This document shows positions 8,178 to 19,077 of a stretch of 64,000 nucleotides of DNA, in pieces. The notes under the pieces were generated by a model. That model saw nothing but the letters and a program-made list of their open reading frames with translations. It was not told the origin of the DNA and did not search any database. A program made the translations under genes and the position numbers. Source of the stretch: Geodermatophilus sabuli (GTDB taxonomy: Bacteria; Actinomycetota; Actinomycetes; Mycobacteriales; Geodermatophilaceae); assembly GCF_900215145.1 (NCBI RefSeq), contig NZ_OBDO01000003.1, forward strand, positions 1 to 64,000, written 5' to 3'. Position 1 is the stretch's first letter. Each line of letters opens with the position of its first letter.

Positions 8178-8567
8178 TCAGCCGAACAACTCGCCGAGGA
8201 ACGACTGCTTGCGCTTGGAACCGTGCCCGTACGAGGGGTGCTTCTTCCCCTGCACCTGGCTGAGCACCTCGCCGACGACCGCGCCCAGCCCGCCGGTGGA
8301 GCCGGGGGCATGGCCCGACGTCCCGTAGCCGCCGGCGCCGTGCTCGGACGCCGCGTGCCCCGACCCGCCGGGGGACGACGGCTGCGGGGTTCCGCCGCCC
8401 GTCCCGGCCGACGGGCGGCCGTGCCACGCGGTCTCGGCGTCGACCAGGCGCTCGAGCTCGCCACGGTCGAGGAAGATGCCGCGGCAGTCCGTGCACTGGT
8501 CGACGTGCACGCCGTTGCGCTCGTAGGTGCGCATCGCGCCGTGACACTTCGGGCAGATCAGCTCCAT
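8178..8567 (-). CDS. TFIIB-type zinc-ribbon protein
   Basis: 129 residues. The N-terminal zf-TFIIB domain (about residues 1-45) has two CxxC knuckles, CPKCHG and CTDCRGIFLD, followed by RGELERLVD, as in the bacterial YjbR/zf-TFIIB small-protein family. The rest is a Gly/Ser/His-rich tail (about 50-100) and a short basic C-terminus (KKHPSYGHGSKRKQS). It probably binds zinc and perhaps nucleic acid; the role is unknown. ATG 8565-8567 is the only reasonable start, as the domain begins there. It is divergent from the acyl-CoA dehydrogenase operon. Confidence 0.82.
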   Translation of the reverse strand: MELICPKCHGAMRTYERNGVHVDQCTDCRGIFLDRGELERLVDAETAWHGRPSAGTGGGTPQPSSPGGSGHAASEHGAGGYGTSGHAPGSTGGLGAVVGEVLSQVQGKKHPSYGHGSKRKQSFLGELFG

Positions 8568-8656
8568 GGCGGGGCAACGCGTGGCTGCCGGGGTCCGGTT
8601 CCCCGACCGTCGGCACCCCCGCCCGCGGGGGCGCCGACGCGCCACCGCCCCAGGGA

Positions 8657-8670
8657 CTACCGGCCAGTAG
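8657..8670. promoter_or_regulatory. Candidate TetR-type operator before the acyl-CoA dehydrogenase operon
   Basis: CTACCGGCCAGTAG (CTAC, six bases, GTAG) lies 66-79 bases upstream of the first dehydrogenase ATG. A related site, CTACCGACCGGTAG, lies upstream of the acetoacetyl-CoA-reductase-like gene at 54357, so both may answer to a fatty-acid or acyl-CoA-sensing repressor. Confidence 0.35.
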
Positions 8671-8735
8671 CTCTTGTGGCATCGTCGGGGTCCCACCCTG
8701 CGAGACGGCGGAGCCGCCGTCAGGAGAGAGGTCCG

Positions 8736-9911
<1,176 letters not shown>

Positions 9912-9918
9912 GGTAGCC

Positions 9919-11070
9919 GTGGACTTCGACTTCGACAGCGAGCAGAACGACCTCCGGGTGGCCGTGCGCGGCCTGCTGGAGCGGGCGTACGGCGACGCCG
10001 AACAGCGCCGGAAGGTCGTCGCACAGGACCCGGGCTTCGACGAGAAGACGTGGTCGCGCCTGGCGGAGATGGGCCTGCTCGGCCTGCCCTTCGCCGAGGA
10101 GGACGGCGGCATGGGCGCCGGGCCGCTCGAGGTGGCGATCGTCGCCGAGGAGGTCGGCCGGGTCCTGGCGCCGGAGCCGTTCGTCGAGGCGGTCGTCCTC
10201 GCCGGCGGCGTGGTGGCCGCGGTCGGCACCGCCGTCCAGCGCGCCGAGGTGCTCGGGCCGCTGGCCGAGGGCGCGAGCGTGCTCGCGTTCGCACACGCCG
10301 AGCCCGGCACCCGCTGGAGCCCGTCGGCGTCCGCGGTGACCGCGACACAGGACGGCGGCACGTGGCGGCTGACCGGCGTCAAGGAGCCGGTTCCCAACGG
10401 CGCGCGGGCCGACGTCCTCGTCGTGTCGGCGGTGACCGACGGCGCCACCGCGCTCTTCCTCGTCCGCGGTGACGCCGAGGGCCTCACCCGGACCGGCTAC
10501 CGCACCCACGACGGCGGCCGCGCGGCGAACGTCCGGTTCGACGGCACCCCGGCCGAGCTGCTGGGCGAGGGCACCGGGGACCGCACCGCGGAGGTCGAGC
10601 AGATGCTGGCCGCCGCCCGCATCGCCTACAGCCACGAGGCCATCGGCGCGATGGACACCGCGCTGCGGACCACCGCCGAGTACCTCAAGACCCGCAAGCA
10701 GTTCGGGGTCACCCTGAACAGGTTCCAGGCGCTGACCTTCCGGGCCGCGGACATGTACATCGGCCTGGAGCTGGCCCGCAGCACCGCGCTGTGGGCGTCG
10801 ATGGTCGCCGACGCCGGCGGGGACGTCGTCTCCGCCGCCGACCGCGCCCGGCTGCAGACCAGCCGCGCCGGCCGGCACATCGGCAAGGAGGCCATCCAGC
10901 TGCACGGCGGCATCGGCGTGACCGCGGAGTACAAGGTGGGGCACTACACCAGCCGGCTCACCGCCATCGACCACCTGCTCGGTGACGGCGACTGGGCGCT
11001 GGCCCGCCTGGCCTCGGGGGTCACCGCCTACGAGACGGTCGACCCGCTGGGCGCGCCCTACACCCCCTGA
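9919..11070 (+). CDS. Acyl-CoA dehydrogenase, smaller/divergent subunit
   Basis: 383 residues, GTG start with GAGGTAG just upstream. The C-terminal FAD domain is clear (RKQFGVTLNRFQALTFRAADMY and IQLHGGIGVTAEYKVGHY), while the middle beta domain is short and poorly conserved, as in the non-catalytic partner of heteromeric FadE pairs. It is co-transcribed with the preceding dehydrogenase and probably forms a mixed tetramer with it. The transcript ends at the very strong hairpin at 11086. Confidence 0.88.
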   Translation: MDFDFDSEQNDLRVAVRGLLERAYGDAEQRRKVVAQDPGFDEKTWSRLAEMGLLGLPFAEEDGGMGAGPLEVAIVAEEVGRVLAPEPFVEAVVLAGGVVAAVGTAVQRAEVLGPLAEGASVLAFAHAEPGTRWSPSASAVTATQDGGTWRLTGVKEPVPNGARADVLVVSAVTDGATALFLVRGDAEGLTRTGYRTHDGGRAANVRFDGTPAELLGEGTGDRTAEVEQMLAAARIAYSHEAIGAMDTALRTTAEYLKTRKQFGVTLNRFQALTFRAADMYIGLELARSTALWASMVADAGGDVVSAADRARLQTSRAGRHIGKEAIQLHGGIGVTAEYKVGHYTSRLTAIDHLLGDGDWALARLASGVTAYETVDPLGAPYTP

Positions 11071-11085
11071 GCGGCTCCCCGAGAA

Positions 11086-11125
11086 GCAGCGGCCGGCGTC
11101 CCCACGTGGGGACGCCGGCCGCTGC
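11086..11125. terminator. Perfect 40-base palindrome terminator
   Basis: Two 20-base arms with no mismatch and no separate loop (centre CCCCACGTGGGG). It lies between the convergent ends of the acyl-CoA dehydrogenase operon and the HDOD gene and can serve both strands. Confidence 0.7.
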
Positions 11126-11171
11126 CGTCTCCGGTCCGCAGGGGCGGGGATGGCCGTCTCCGCCCCTGGGG

Positions 11172-12074
11172 TCACTGCCCGAGCATCGCCAGGCGGAGCT
11201 CCTCGGCCTCGGCACGGACCCTGTCCATGACCGGGGGGACGGCGTCCTCCCGCAGCAGGCCGCGGGTGAGCCGCTCCATCGGGACCGCCTGGTGGTCCGC
11301 CACGGTGAGCCGGGCGGCCAGCTCCAGCGCGGCGCGCAGCAGGCCGGCGTCCCCGTCGGACAGGTCGTCGACGGCGGCCAGCGGGGCGACCATGCTGCGC
11401 GCGAAGCCCCACTGCTCCAGCGCCACCGCGGTCAGCCGGTAGGCGTGGATGCCGTAGCGGCGGACCTCCGCCGCGCGGCGTCCGGTGGCCGTCGGCTCGG
11501 CCGCGGACAGCTCGGCGTACCCCTCCTGGTCGTTGTGGTGCAGCAGCGCGACACCGAGCGGGGCGAGCAGCCCGAGGCACAGCGCGTCCTGTGGCCGCTC
11601 CCCGAAGCGGGGCGCGAGGGTGGAGGCGGCCAGCGCGACGCTGGTGCTCGTGCGCCAGAAGTCGGCGGGCAGCCGCGACTCGTCATCGAGGTCGGTGACC
11701 GCGACGGTCGCCATCGTGCGCACCGTGGTGAACCCGACGACGGTGACCGCGAACTGCAGCGAGGTCACCCGCCCGCGCATGCCGAAGTAGGCGGAGTTGG
11801 CCAGCTTCATCACCCGGCTGGCCAGCGCCACGTCAGCGGCGAGGATCTGGGCCAGCGCCGCGGCGCTGGTGTCGTCGGAGTTGGCCACCGACACGATCTG
11901 GGCCGCGACCGGCTTCTGCGCGGCCATGGTGTCGATGCTGGCGAGCACGCCCTCCAGGTCGAAGGTCGGCGCGGGGGCCAGGGTGGCGGGCACGGCGGCT
12001 CCCGGGGAGGTGAGGCGGGCGAGGGTCATCGGGCGGGGCGTCATCGGGTGCTGCGTCACCGCGCGGCCGGTCAC
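11172..12074 (-). CDS. HDOD-domain signalling protein
   Basis: 300 residues. Residues about 35-235 form an HDOD domain, the HD-like helical output domain without phosphodiesterase residues: LAADVALASRVMKLANSAYF is the hallmark first helix pair. GTG 12072-12074 overlaps the stop of the GGDEF-EAL gene as GTGA, so the two are translationally coupled; ATG 12044 is an internal alternative. HDOD proteins often act in stress, chemotaxis or c-di-GMP-linked control. Being welded to a dual c-di-GMP enzyme, it may be its output partner. Confidence 0.85.
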   Translation of the reverse strand: MTGRAVTQHPMTPRPMTLARLTSPGAAVPATLAPAPTFDLEGVLASIDTMAAQKPVAAQIVSVANSDDTSAAALAQILAADVALASRVMKLANSAYFGMRGRVTSLQFAVTVVGFTTVRTMATVAVTDLDDESRLPADFWRTSTSVALAASTLAPRFGERPQDALCLGLLAPLGVALLHHNDQEGYAELSAAEPTATGRRAAEVRRYGIHAYRLTAVALEQWGFARSMVAPLAAVDDLSDGDAGLLRAALELAARLTVADHQAVPMERLTRGLLREDAVPPVMDRVRAEAEELRLAMLGQ

Positions 12075-14134
12075 CGGGCGCGCGCGGCGAACCAGGCGGC
12101 GGTGCGCTCGCCGGTCATCGGCTGGGCGAGGCTGAAGCCCTGCAGGAAGCCGGCCCCGAGGGCGGCCAGCTGCTCGGCCTGCTCGGCGGTCTCCACGCCC
12201 TCGGCGACGGTGGTCAGACCGAGGTTCTCGGCCAGCGCGATGACCGCCGAGGCGATCTCGGTGTGCCCCTGGCCGAGCTCGGCGACGAAGGAACGGTCGA
12301 CCTTGAGGCAGTCCACCGGCAGGTGCCGCAGATGGGCCAGCGAGGAGTACCCGGTGCCGAAGTCGTCGATGGCCAGCTGGACGCCGAGGTCGCGCAGCTG
12401 GGTGAGCACCGCGCGGGCGGAGGCGGGGTCCTTCATCAGGGCCGACTCGGTGATCTCGATCGACAGCCGCGAGGGGTGCAGCCGGTGCCGCGCCAGCGCG
12501 GCGACGACCTGGGGGTGCAGGTTGCCGTCGAGCTGCAGCGCCGACACGTTCACGTTGGCCCGCTGCGGGGCGGCGGCCCCGAGCTCGGCGTCCCACTCGG
12601 CCAGCTGGCGGCAGGTCTCGTCCAGCACCAGCAGGCCGAGCGGGCCGATCAGGCCGCTTTCCTCGGCCAGGGCGACGAAGGTCGCCGGGCTGATGGCGCC
12701 CCGCTCGGCGTGCTCCCAGCGAGCCAGCGACTCCACCGCGACCGAGGAGCGGTCGGCGGTGCTGAAGATCGGCTGGTAGAGCAGGGTGATGTCGCGGCGC
12801 TCGATGGCCGTGCGCAGCTCGGCCACCAGCCGGAGCTTGTCGCGGGCCTCGGCGCGGGCCTGCTGGTCGAGCACGGTGATCCGGCCCTTGCCACCGGCCT
12901 TGGCCTGGTACATCGCGATGTCGCAGTCGCGGATGAGCTCCTCGGCGGCGGTGTGCTCGTCGGTCTGCACGGTCACGCCGACGCTGGCGTGCGGGCGGAC
13001 GTCCACCCCGCCCAGCCGCACCGGCTCGGCCAGCGCCGCGCCGATCCGCTCGGCGACGGTGACCGCATCGGCCTCCTCCACGCCCTCGCACACGACGACG
13101 AACTCGTCCCCGCCGAAGCGGGCCACCAGGTCGCCGGGGCGGACGGTCGAGCGCAGCCGGTCGGCGATCTCGACCAGCAGCTCGTCGCCGGCCGCGTGGC
13201 CGAGGGAGTCGTTGACGACCTTGAAGTTGTCCAGGTCGAGGAACAGGCAGGCCAGCCCGCTCCCGCCGGGGGTGAACCGGCCGGCCACGTGCTCGGCCAG
13301 CAGGGTGCGGTTCGGCAGGCCCGTGAGGGGGTCGTGGTTGGCCTGGTGCGCCAGCCGCGCCTCGAAGGCCAGCCGGTCGGTGATGTCCTCGATCGTGCCG
13401 ACGAAGCCCGCGCCCACGCCCGGGGTGAACAGGTGGGCGAAGCGGATGACCGTCGTCCGTTCCGTGCCGTCCTCCCGGACCAGCCGGGCCGTCGCCTCGC
13501 CGTCCCCGCCCCCCAGGACGGCGACCACCTGCTCGATCACGCCGTCGAGGTCCTCGGGGTGCACGGTGGCCATCCAGCCGGTCCCCAGCAACTGCTCGGC
13601 CTGCAGCCCGACCAGGCTGCAGAACGCGTCGTTGACGTGCGCCAGCCGCATGCCCTGCTCCGACAGCAGGGTCGGGACCGGCGAGCGCTCGGTCAGGGTC
13701 GCGAAGCGCCGCTCGTGGGCGTCGGCGGTCGCGCGCAGTGCGCGCTCGGAGTCGTTGGTGGCCGGCACCAGCCGCAGGGTCCACATGCGGCCCGACGGCG
13801 AGGGGGTGCACAGCACGACCACCTCGACGAGGGCGCCGCTGGCGGTGCGGACCGGCAGGTTCATCCGCGCGCTGCGCTCCCGGCGCAGCAGCAGCTTGAC
13901 CTCCCCGCCTCGGAGCGTGGGCACCAGCGCCGAGACGGGCAGGGTGCGCAGGTCCTCCAGGCCGTAGCCGAGGAGCTGGGTCGCGCCCTCGTTGCACCAG
14001 GTGATCCGTGCGGTGCCCCCGACCATCTCCGCCACCAGCAGGACGAGGGTGTCGCTCACCGCCGCGCCGTAGAAGATCGAGGAGACGATGTCCGGCGACA
14101 CCAGAGGTTCGGCAGGCACGGTCGGCGCTGACAC
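12071..14134 (-). CDS. PAS-PAS-GGDEF-EAL c-di-GMP enzyme
   Basis: 687 residues, no membrane segment. Two PAS-like sensor domains (about 20-125 and 140-255) precede a diguanylate cyclase domain with an intact GGDEF (341-345) and an RxxD product-inhibition site five residues before it (RPGD, 332-335). The phosphodiesterase domain (about 435-685) has ESL (468-470) instead of EAL but keeps the metal-ligand Glu, plus DDFGTGYS (590-597), KVD (611-613), AEGVET and QGF. Both activities are therefore plausible. It starts at GTG 14132-14134 behind GGGGGGAG. First gene of a two-gene unit with the HDOD protein. Confidence 0.94.
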   Translation of the reverse strand: MSAPTVPAEPLVSPDIVSSIFYGAAVSDTLVLLVAEMVGGTARITWCNEGATQLLGYGLEDLRTLPVSALVPTLRGGEVKLLLRRERSARMNLPVRTASGALVEVVVLCTPSPSGRMWTLRLVPATNDSERALRATADAHERRFATLTERSPVPTLLSEQGMRLAHVNDAFCSLVGLQAEQLLGTGWMATVHPEDLDGVIEQVVAVLGGGDGEATARLVREDGTERTTVIRFAHLFTPGVGAGFVGTIEDITDRLAFEARLAHQANHDPLTGLPNRTLLAEHVAGRFTPGGSGLACLFLDLDNFKVVNDSLGHAAGDELLVEIADRLRSTVRPGDLVARFGGDEFVVVCEGVEEADAVTVAERIGAALAEPVRLGGVDVRPHASVGVTVQTDEHTAAEELIRDCDIAMYQAKAGGKGRITVLDQQARAEARDKLRLVAELRTAIERRDITLLYQPIFSTADRSSVAVESLARWEHAERGAISPATFVALAEESGLIGPLGLLVLDETCRQLAEWDAELGAAAPQRANVNVSALQLDGNLHPQVVAALARHRLHPSRLSIEITESALMKDPASARAVLTQLRDLGVQLAIDDFGTGYSSLAHLRHLPVDCLKVDRSFVAELGQGHTEIASAVIALAENLGLTTVAEGVETAEQAEQLAALGAGFLQGFSLAQPMTGERTAAWFAARAR

Positions 14135-14354
14135 GCTCCCCCCAACGTGGTCTGTACCGGCTCGGCACCGGTCGGTGGTCCGGCAGTTCCCGGCTCACCG
14201 ACCAGTACGGCAGGCCGGACCTGCCTCTGCACGCGAGCCCGAGGGGCCCTCACCCTCCGGGGGGAGGCCGTCCCGGGCGGCCGTCGAGGGGCGCCGGGAG
14301 CCGCGGGGGCGGCATGATCGGCCCCGGCTGCGCCACCTCCAGGAAGGAGCGGAC

Positions 14355-15914
14355 GTGCTCATCGGAGTGCCCAGGGAGACCCGCCCCGGCGAGACGCGGG
14401 TGGCCGCGACGCCAGCCACGGTGCGGCAGTTGCTCGGCCTCGGCTACGACGTCGTGGTGGAGAGCGGTGCCGGGGTGGCCGCCAGCTCCCCGGACGCCGC
14501 CTACGCCGACGCCGGTGCGCGGATCGGGACAGCGGCCGAGGCGTGGACCGCCGACCTCGTCCTGCACGTGGCCAAGCCGACGCCCGCGGAGATCGAGCTG
14601 CTGCGCGACGGCGCGGTGCTGGTCAGCACGCTGTCCCCGGCGCTGGACCCCGAGCTCGTGCGGACCCTCGCGGCCCGGCCGGTCACCGCGCTGGCGATGG
14701 ACGCCGTGCCGCGGATCTCCCGCGCCCAGTCGCTGGACGTGCTGTCCTCGATGGCGAACATCGCCGGGTACCGGGCGGTGATCGAGGCGGCGCACGCCTT
14801 CGGGCGGTTCTTCACCGGGCAGGTGACCGCCGCGGGCAAGGTGCCGCCGGCCAAGGTGCTGGTCGCCGGCGCCGGGGTGGCGGGGCTGGCGGCGATCGGG
14901 ACGGCGAGCAGCCTCGGGGCGGTGGTGCGGGCCACCGACGTCCGCCCGGAGGTGGCCGAGCAGATCGCCTCCCTGGGCGGGGAGTACGTGGGCGTGCCGG
15001 CCGACGAGCAGTCGGCCGGCGGCACCGGGTACGCCGGCGTGACGTCGGAGGACTACGACCGCCGGGCCGCGCGGATGTACGCCGAACAGGTCCGCGACGT
15101 CGACATCGTGATCACCACCGCGCTGATCCCCGGCCGGCCGGCGCCGCGGCTGATCGCCGAGGAGATGGTGGCGAGCATGCGGCCGGGCAGCGTGATCGTG
15201 GACATGGCCGCCGCCCAGGGCGGCAACGTCGCCGGCTCGGTCCCCGACCAGGTCGTGACCACACCGGGCGGGGTGTCGATCATCGGCTACACCGACCTGC
15301 CCGGCCGGTTGCCGGGGCAGGCCTCGCAGCTGTTCGGCACCAACCTGGTCAACCTGGTGAAGCTGCTGACCCCGGCCAAGGACGGGCAGCTCGTCCTCGA
15401 CCTCGACGACGTCGTCCAGCGGGCCATGACCGTCGTCCGGGACGGCGAGGTGCTCTGGCCCCCGCCCCCGGTCCAGGTGTCCGCGGCGCCGGCCGCCCCG
15501 CCCGCGCTGCGGCCGGCGGCCCACCCACCAGCGGCCCGGCGCCCGGCCTCGCCGGTCCGCACCGCCGCGGTGGTGGGGACGGCGGCGGTGCTGCTGTTCC
15601 TCGCCACCGCGTTCTCACCGAACCAGCTGATCGGGAACCTCACCGTCTTCGCGCTGGCCATCGTGGTCGGCTTCTACGTGATCGGGAACGTGCACCACGC
15701 GCTGCACACCCCGCTGATGAGCGTCACCAACGCCATCTCCGGGATCATCGTGGTCGGCGCCCTGCTGCAGCTCGGCCACACCAGCACGCTGGTCACCGTG
15801 CTCGCGTTCGTGGCGGTGCTGGTCGCCTCGATCAACGTCTTCGGCGGCTTCGCCGTCACCCGCCGCATGCTGGGCATGTTCGCCGCCGGCGGGCCGACCC
15901 GGACCCGGCCGTGA
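14355..15914 (+). CDS. pntA: NAD(P)+ transhydrogenase alpha subunit
   Basis: 519 residues, the full alpha chain in one polypeptide. Residues 1 to about 375 are the NAD(H)-binding domain ([15 protein letters not shown] at the start, [20 protein letters not shown]ossmann loop). A Pro/Ala linker (about 378-403) leads to about four hydrophobic helices. In many actinobacteria these halves are separate genes (pntAa, pntAb). With PntB it moves hydride between NADH and NADP+ using the proton gradient, supplying NADPH. GTG 14355 has AAGGAGCGGAC directly before it; the stop overlaps pntB as GTGA. Confidence 0.93.
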   Translation: MLIGVPRETRPGETRVAATPATVRQLLGLGYDVVVESGAGVAASSPDAAYADAGARIGTAAEAWTADLVLHVAKPTPAEIELLRDGAVLVSTLSPALDPELVRTLAARPVTALAMDAVPRISRAQSLDVLSSMANIAGYRAVIEAAHAFGRFFTGQVTAAGKVPPAKVLVAGAGVAGLAAIGTASSLGAVVRATDVRPEVAEQIASLGGEYVGVPADEQSAGGTGYAGVTSEDYDRRAARMYAEQVRDVDIVITTALIPGRPAPRLIAEEMVASMRPGSVIVDMAAAQGGNVAGSVPDQVVTTPGGVSIIGYTDLPGRLPGQASQLFGTNLVNLVKLLTPAKDGQLVLDLDDVVQRAMTVVRDGEVLWPPPPVQVSAAPAAPPALRPAAHPPAARRPASPVRTAAVVGTAAVLLFLATAFSPNQLIGNLTVFALAIVVGFYVIGNVHHALHTPLMSVTNAISGIIVVGALLQLGHTSTLVTVLAFVAVLVASINVFGGFAVTRRMLGMFAAGGPTRTRP

Positions 15915-17314
15915 CCGCCGCCTCCGCCGCCGCCGCGGCCTACATCGTCGCCGCGCTGCTGTTCGTCCTCAGCCTGGCGGGGCTGTCGAGGCACGAGACG
16001 GCGAGGACCGGCAACGCCTACGGCATCGCCGGCATGGCGATCGCCCTGGTGGCCACCATCGGGCTGGCCACCCGCAGCATCCCCGCGGCCGCCGTCGGCG
16101 GGATCGTCGTCGCCATGCTCATCGGCGCCGCCATCGGCCTGTGGCGCGCCGGCCGGGTCGAGATGACCGGCATGCCGGAACTGATCGCGGTGCTGCACAG
16201 CTTCGTCGGCCTCGCCGCGGTCCTCGTCGGCTGGAACGGCTACCTGTCGGTGGAGCGGGAGGGCGCAGCGCAGACCGAGGTGCCCCCGGGCCTGCTCGGC
16301 ATCCACTCCGCCGAGGTCGCCATCGGCGTGTTCGTCGGCGCGGTCACCTTCACCGGCTCGATCGTCGCCTTCCTCAAGCTGTCGGCCCGCATCAGGAGCA
16401 ACCCGCTGATGCTGCCGGGCCGCAACTGGCTGAACCTCGGCGCGCTGGTCGCCTTCCTCGTCCTGACCGTCGCGTTCGTGGCGCGTCCCGGCCTGGGCCT
16501 CCTGGCCGCCGTCACCGTGCTCGCCCTCGCGCTGGGCTGGCACCTGGTCGCCTCCATCGGCGGCGGCGACATGCCCGTCGTCGTCTCGATGCTCAACAGC
16601 TACTCCGGCTGGGCCGCCGCCGCCTCCGGCTTCCTGCTGGACAACGACCTGCTCATCGTCACCGGCGCGCTCGTCGGCTCCTCGGGTGCCTACCTCTCCT
16701 ACATCATGTGCCGGGCGATGAACCGCTCCTTCCTCTCGGTCATCGCCGGCGGGTTCGGCAACGAGGGCAGCACCGCCGCGGGCGTGGAGGGCGAGCACAC
16801 CGAGATCACCGCCGAGGAGGCCGCCGAGCTGCTGCGGACCGCGGAGTCGGTGGTCATCACGCCCGGCTACGGCATGGCGGTCGCGCACGCCCAGGGCCCG
16901 GTCGCCGAGCTCACCCGCAAGCTCACCGAGGCCGGCGTGCGGGTGCGGTTCGGGATCCACCCGGTCGCCGGCCGGCTGCCCGGGCACATGAACGTGTTGC
17001 TGGCCGAGGCGAAGGTGCCCTACGACGTCGTCCTGGAGATGGACGAGATCAACGAGGACTTCGCGAAGACCTCCGTCGTCCTGGTCATCGGCGCCAACGA
17101 CACCGTCAACCCGGCGGCGCTGGAGGACCCGGGCAGCCCGATCGCCGGCATGCCGGTCCTCACGGTGTGGGAGGCCGAGCACGTCGTCGTGTTCAAGCGG
17201 TCCATGAACACCGGGTACGCCGGGGTCCAGAACCCGCTGTTCTTCCGGGACAACACCCGGATGCTCTTCGGCGACGCCCGCGAACGGGTCGAGGACATCC
17301 TGAAGAGCCTGTGA
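15911..17314 (+). CDS. pntB: NAD(P)+ transhydrogenase beta subunit
   Basis: 467 residues. About eight hydrophobic helices in the first 280 residues form most of the proton channel, and the C-terminal 180 residues are the NADP(H)-binding domain: [33 protein letters not shown] and the [10 protein letters not shown] loop are diagnostic. It starts at GTG 15911 within the pntA stop (GTGA overlap), giving equal coupled synthesis of the two inner-membrane subunits. Confidence 0.95.
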   Translation: MTAASAAAAAYIVAALLFVLSLAGLSRHETARTGNAYGIAGMAIALVATIGLATRSIPAAAVGGIVVAMLIGAAIGLWRAGRVEMTGMPELIAVLHSFVGLAAVLVGWNGYLSVEREGAAQTEVPPGLLGIHSAEVAIGVFVGAVTFTGSIVAFLKLSARIRSNPLMLPGRNWLNLGALVAFLVLTVAFVARPGLGLLAAVTVLALALGWHLVASIGGGDMPVVVSMLNSYSGWAAAASGFLLDNDLLIVTGALVGSSGAYLSYIMCRAMNRSFLSVIAGGFGNEGSTAAGVEGEHTEITAEEAAELLRTAESVVITPGYGMAVAHAQGPVAELTRKLTEAGVRVRFGIHPVAGRLPGHMNVLLAEAKVPYDVVLEMDEINEDFAKTSVVLVIGANDTVNPAALEDPGSPIAGMPVLTVWEAEHVVVFKRSMNTGYAGVQNPLFFRDNTRMLFGDARERVEDILKSL

Positions 17315-17348
17315 CCTGCGGTGCTGTCGGCCGGAACCGCCCGCGGCC

Positions 17349-17354
17349 TACGGT
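17349..17354 (+). promoter_or_regulatory. -10 element, leaderless start of the small STAS-like/MEDS operon
   Basis: TACGGT exactly 6 bases before ATG 17361, with no Shine-Dalgarno between. One of the cleanest examples of the leaderless pattern in the window. Confidence 0.5.
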
Positions 17355-17360
17355 GGACCC

Positions 17361-17603
17361 ATGCGCAACCAGGGGCAGGTGACCGAGGCCGTCCCCGCTG
17401 CCCCGGCCGACCACTCCGGCTGGGTCCACGACGCCGGGGCCCTGCCGGCCGCCCTCCCCCACGACGTCCTGGCGCCGTTCCGGGTGTACGCCGACGGCGG
17501 CCGGGACGTCGCGGTCGTCGGCGTCTCCCCGCTGTTCGCCCGGGCGTGGCGGCCGCTGGGGTACGACCGCGTGCCGACCGTCTCACTGCGGGCGCGGTCG
17601 TGA
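17361..17603 (+). CDS. Small protein upstream of an anti-sigma-type kinase, possibly a STAS remnant
   Basis: 80 residues, not confidently recognised. The second half (YADGGRDVAVVGVSPLFARA, then WRPLGYDRV) looks like the last strand and helix of a STAS anti-sigma-antagonist domain, but the first half of that fold is missing. It overlaps the next gene as GTGA and shares its promoter, so it may act in the same signalling switch. It could be a shortened STAS protein or an unrelated small partner. Confidence 0.55.
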   Translation: MRNQGQVTEAVPAAPADHSGWVHDAGALPAALPHDVLAPFRVYADGGRDVAVVGVSPLFARAWRPLGYDRVPTVSLRARS

Positions 17604-18556
17604 GCCCTCTCCTCGCCCGCGCCGCCGGTGCCCCGGCACCCGGGTTCTCGCACGAGACGTTCGCCTACCGGGAGGACGACGAGTTCGCCGCCGTCGTCGC
17701 CGCCTTCGTCCGCGAGGGCCTGGCGCACGACGAGGCGGTCGTGGTCGCCGAGCCCCCGCCAAGGCTGGAGCAGCTGCGCGCCGCGCTGGGCGACGACGCG
17801 GCCGCCGTCGACTTCCTCGACATGACCGCGATCGGCGGCAACCCCGGCCGGATCATCAGCGTGTGGGCCGCGGCCCTCGACCGGCACCACCGGGCCGGCC
17901 GGACGCTGCGCGGGGTGGGCGAGCCGGCCTACCCGGGCCGCTCCCCCGCCGAGCTCGTCGAGTGCGAGCTGCACGAGCTGCTGCTCAACGCTGCCTTCGA
18001 CGACGGCCCCGCCTGGCGGCTGCTGTGCCCGTACGACCAGGGCGGACTCCCCGCGGAGGTGTGCGAGCGGGCGCTGGGCACCCATCCCTACCGCACCGGC
18101 GCCGACGGCGTCCTCCCCACCGGTGGCCCCGGCGGCCCGACGGCGGCCGAGCTGCTGGCCACCTCGCTCCCGCCGCCCGGCGAGGTGGTGCTCCGCGGGG
18201 AGTTCGGGCCCGCCGACGTGCCCGCGGTGCGGCGGACCGTGGCGCAGTACGCCCGCACCAGCGGGCTGACCGCCGAGCAGGTGGAGGCGCTGGCGCTGGC
18301 GGCGTCGGAGCTGGCCACCAACAGCATCCGCCACGGCGGGGGCACCGGAGTGCTGGCGATGTGGAACGAGCCCGGCGCCACCGTGGTGGAGTTCTCCGAC
18401 GCGGGGCACCTGGCCGACCCGCTGATCGGCCGCCGGCTGCCGGACCCCCCGCGGGAGGGCGGCCACGGCGTCCGCCTGGTCCACCAGCTGTGCGACCTGG
18501 TCCAGGTCCGCTCCTCCCCCGCGGGGACGACGGTCCGCGTCACCACCTGGCACTGA
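17600..18556 (+). CDS. MEDS-domain sensor fused to HATPase (anti-sigma-factor-type kinase)
   Basis: 318 residues. Residues about 12-165 form a MEDS domain (GFSHETFAYREDDEFAAVVA at the start), which binds small ligands in methanogen/methylotroph sensors. Residues about 195-315 form a RsbW-like HATPase: the N box is SELATNSIRHGG and the G box EGGHGVRLVHQLCD. There is no dimerisation or phosphoacceptor domain, so it should act on protein partners (an anti-sigma antagonist or sigma factor) rather than as a classical two-component kinase. GTG 17600 overlaps the upstream small gene. Confidence 0.85.
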   Translation: MSPLLARAAGAPAPGFSHETFAYREDDEFAAVVAAFVREGLAHDEAVVVAEPPPRLEQLRAALGDDAAAVDFLDMTAIGGNPGRIISVWAAALDRHHRAGRTLRGVGEPAYPGRSPAELVECELHELLLNAAFDDGPAWRLLCPYDQGGLPAEVCERALGTHPYRTGADGVLPTGGPGGPTAAELLATSLPPPGEVVLRGEFGPADVPAVRRTVAQYARTSGLTAEQVEALALAASELATNSIRHGGGTGVLAMWNEPGATVVEFSDAGHLADPLIGRRLPDPPREGGHGVRLVHQLCDLVQVRSSPAGTTVRVTTWH

Positions 18557-18624
18557 CCGCGTCCTGGCCGCGTGCTGGCCGCGCGACGGTTGCGGCGGCG
18601 GCCCACGTCACCGACCGTTGCGGC

Positions 18625-19071
18625 GTGGACCCCTTCCGCGGCCTCGGCATGCCGCGCATCCCCGGCCTCTCCGAGCTGATCAGCACGTTGCAGGCCCAGA
18701 CCGAGGCGCTGGCCCAGCTGCCGCGGACGCTGACCGACCTCAACACCGCCGTCCGGGAGCTGATCGCGGCCACCCGCGTCGCCACCGACGCGATCGCGTC
18801 GGCGCAGCGGACCGCCGAGCGCCTGGAGACGCTCGTCGAGGAGCTCGAGGAACCGGTCCGGGCGCTGAAGCCCGGCCTGGAGCGCGTGGGCAAGGTCCTC
18901 GACGACCCCGCCATCGACACCGTGCCGGACACGCTGCGGCGGGTGTCGGAGGACCTGCTGCCCCTGGTGTCCGGGTTGCGGCAGGCGACCACCCGGCTCG
19001 GCTCGGTCACCGGCATGCTGCGCCGCCGCGGCCGGCCGGGCGACGCCGCCGACGACGTCCTGGAGCCCTGA
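18625..19071 (+). CDS. Hypothetical helical protein
   Basis: 148 residues, predicted all alpha. Long amphipathic stretches with Leu/Thr/Ala spacing (LSELISTLQAQTEALAQL, then TAVRELIAATRVATDAI) suggest a coiled-coil or apolipoprotein-like rod. Similar short helical proteins are common in mycobacteria and their relatives and are sometimes membrane-associated, but there is no membrane segment here. GTG 18625 is chosen because GACCGT lies 6 bases before it in the leaderless pattern; ATG 18649 is the alternative. It ends 6 bases from the convergent DUF4334 gene. Confidence 0.65.
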   Translation: MDPFRGLGMPRIPGLSELISTLQAQTEALAQLPRTLTDLNTAVRELIAATRVATDAIASAQRTAERLETLVEELEEPVRALKPGLERVGKVLDDPAIDTVPDTLRRVSEDLLPLVSGLRQATTRLGSVTGMLRRRGRPGDAADDVLEP

Positions 19072-19077
19072 GCGGGG

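Noticed and set aside
11172..14198. 1008-codon minus-strand frame covering both the HDOD and the GGDEF-EAL genes
   Set aside because: Only its last 300 codons are a real protein; the rest is an Arg-rich off-frame reading of the GGDEF-EAL gene.
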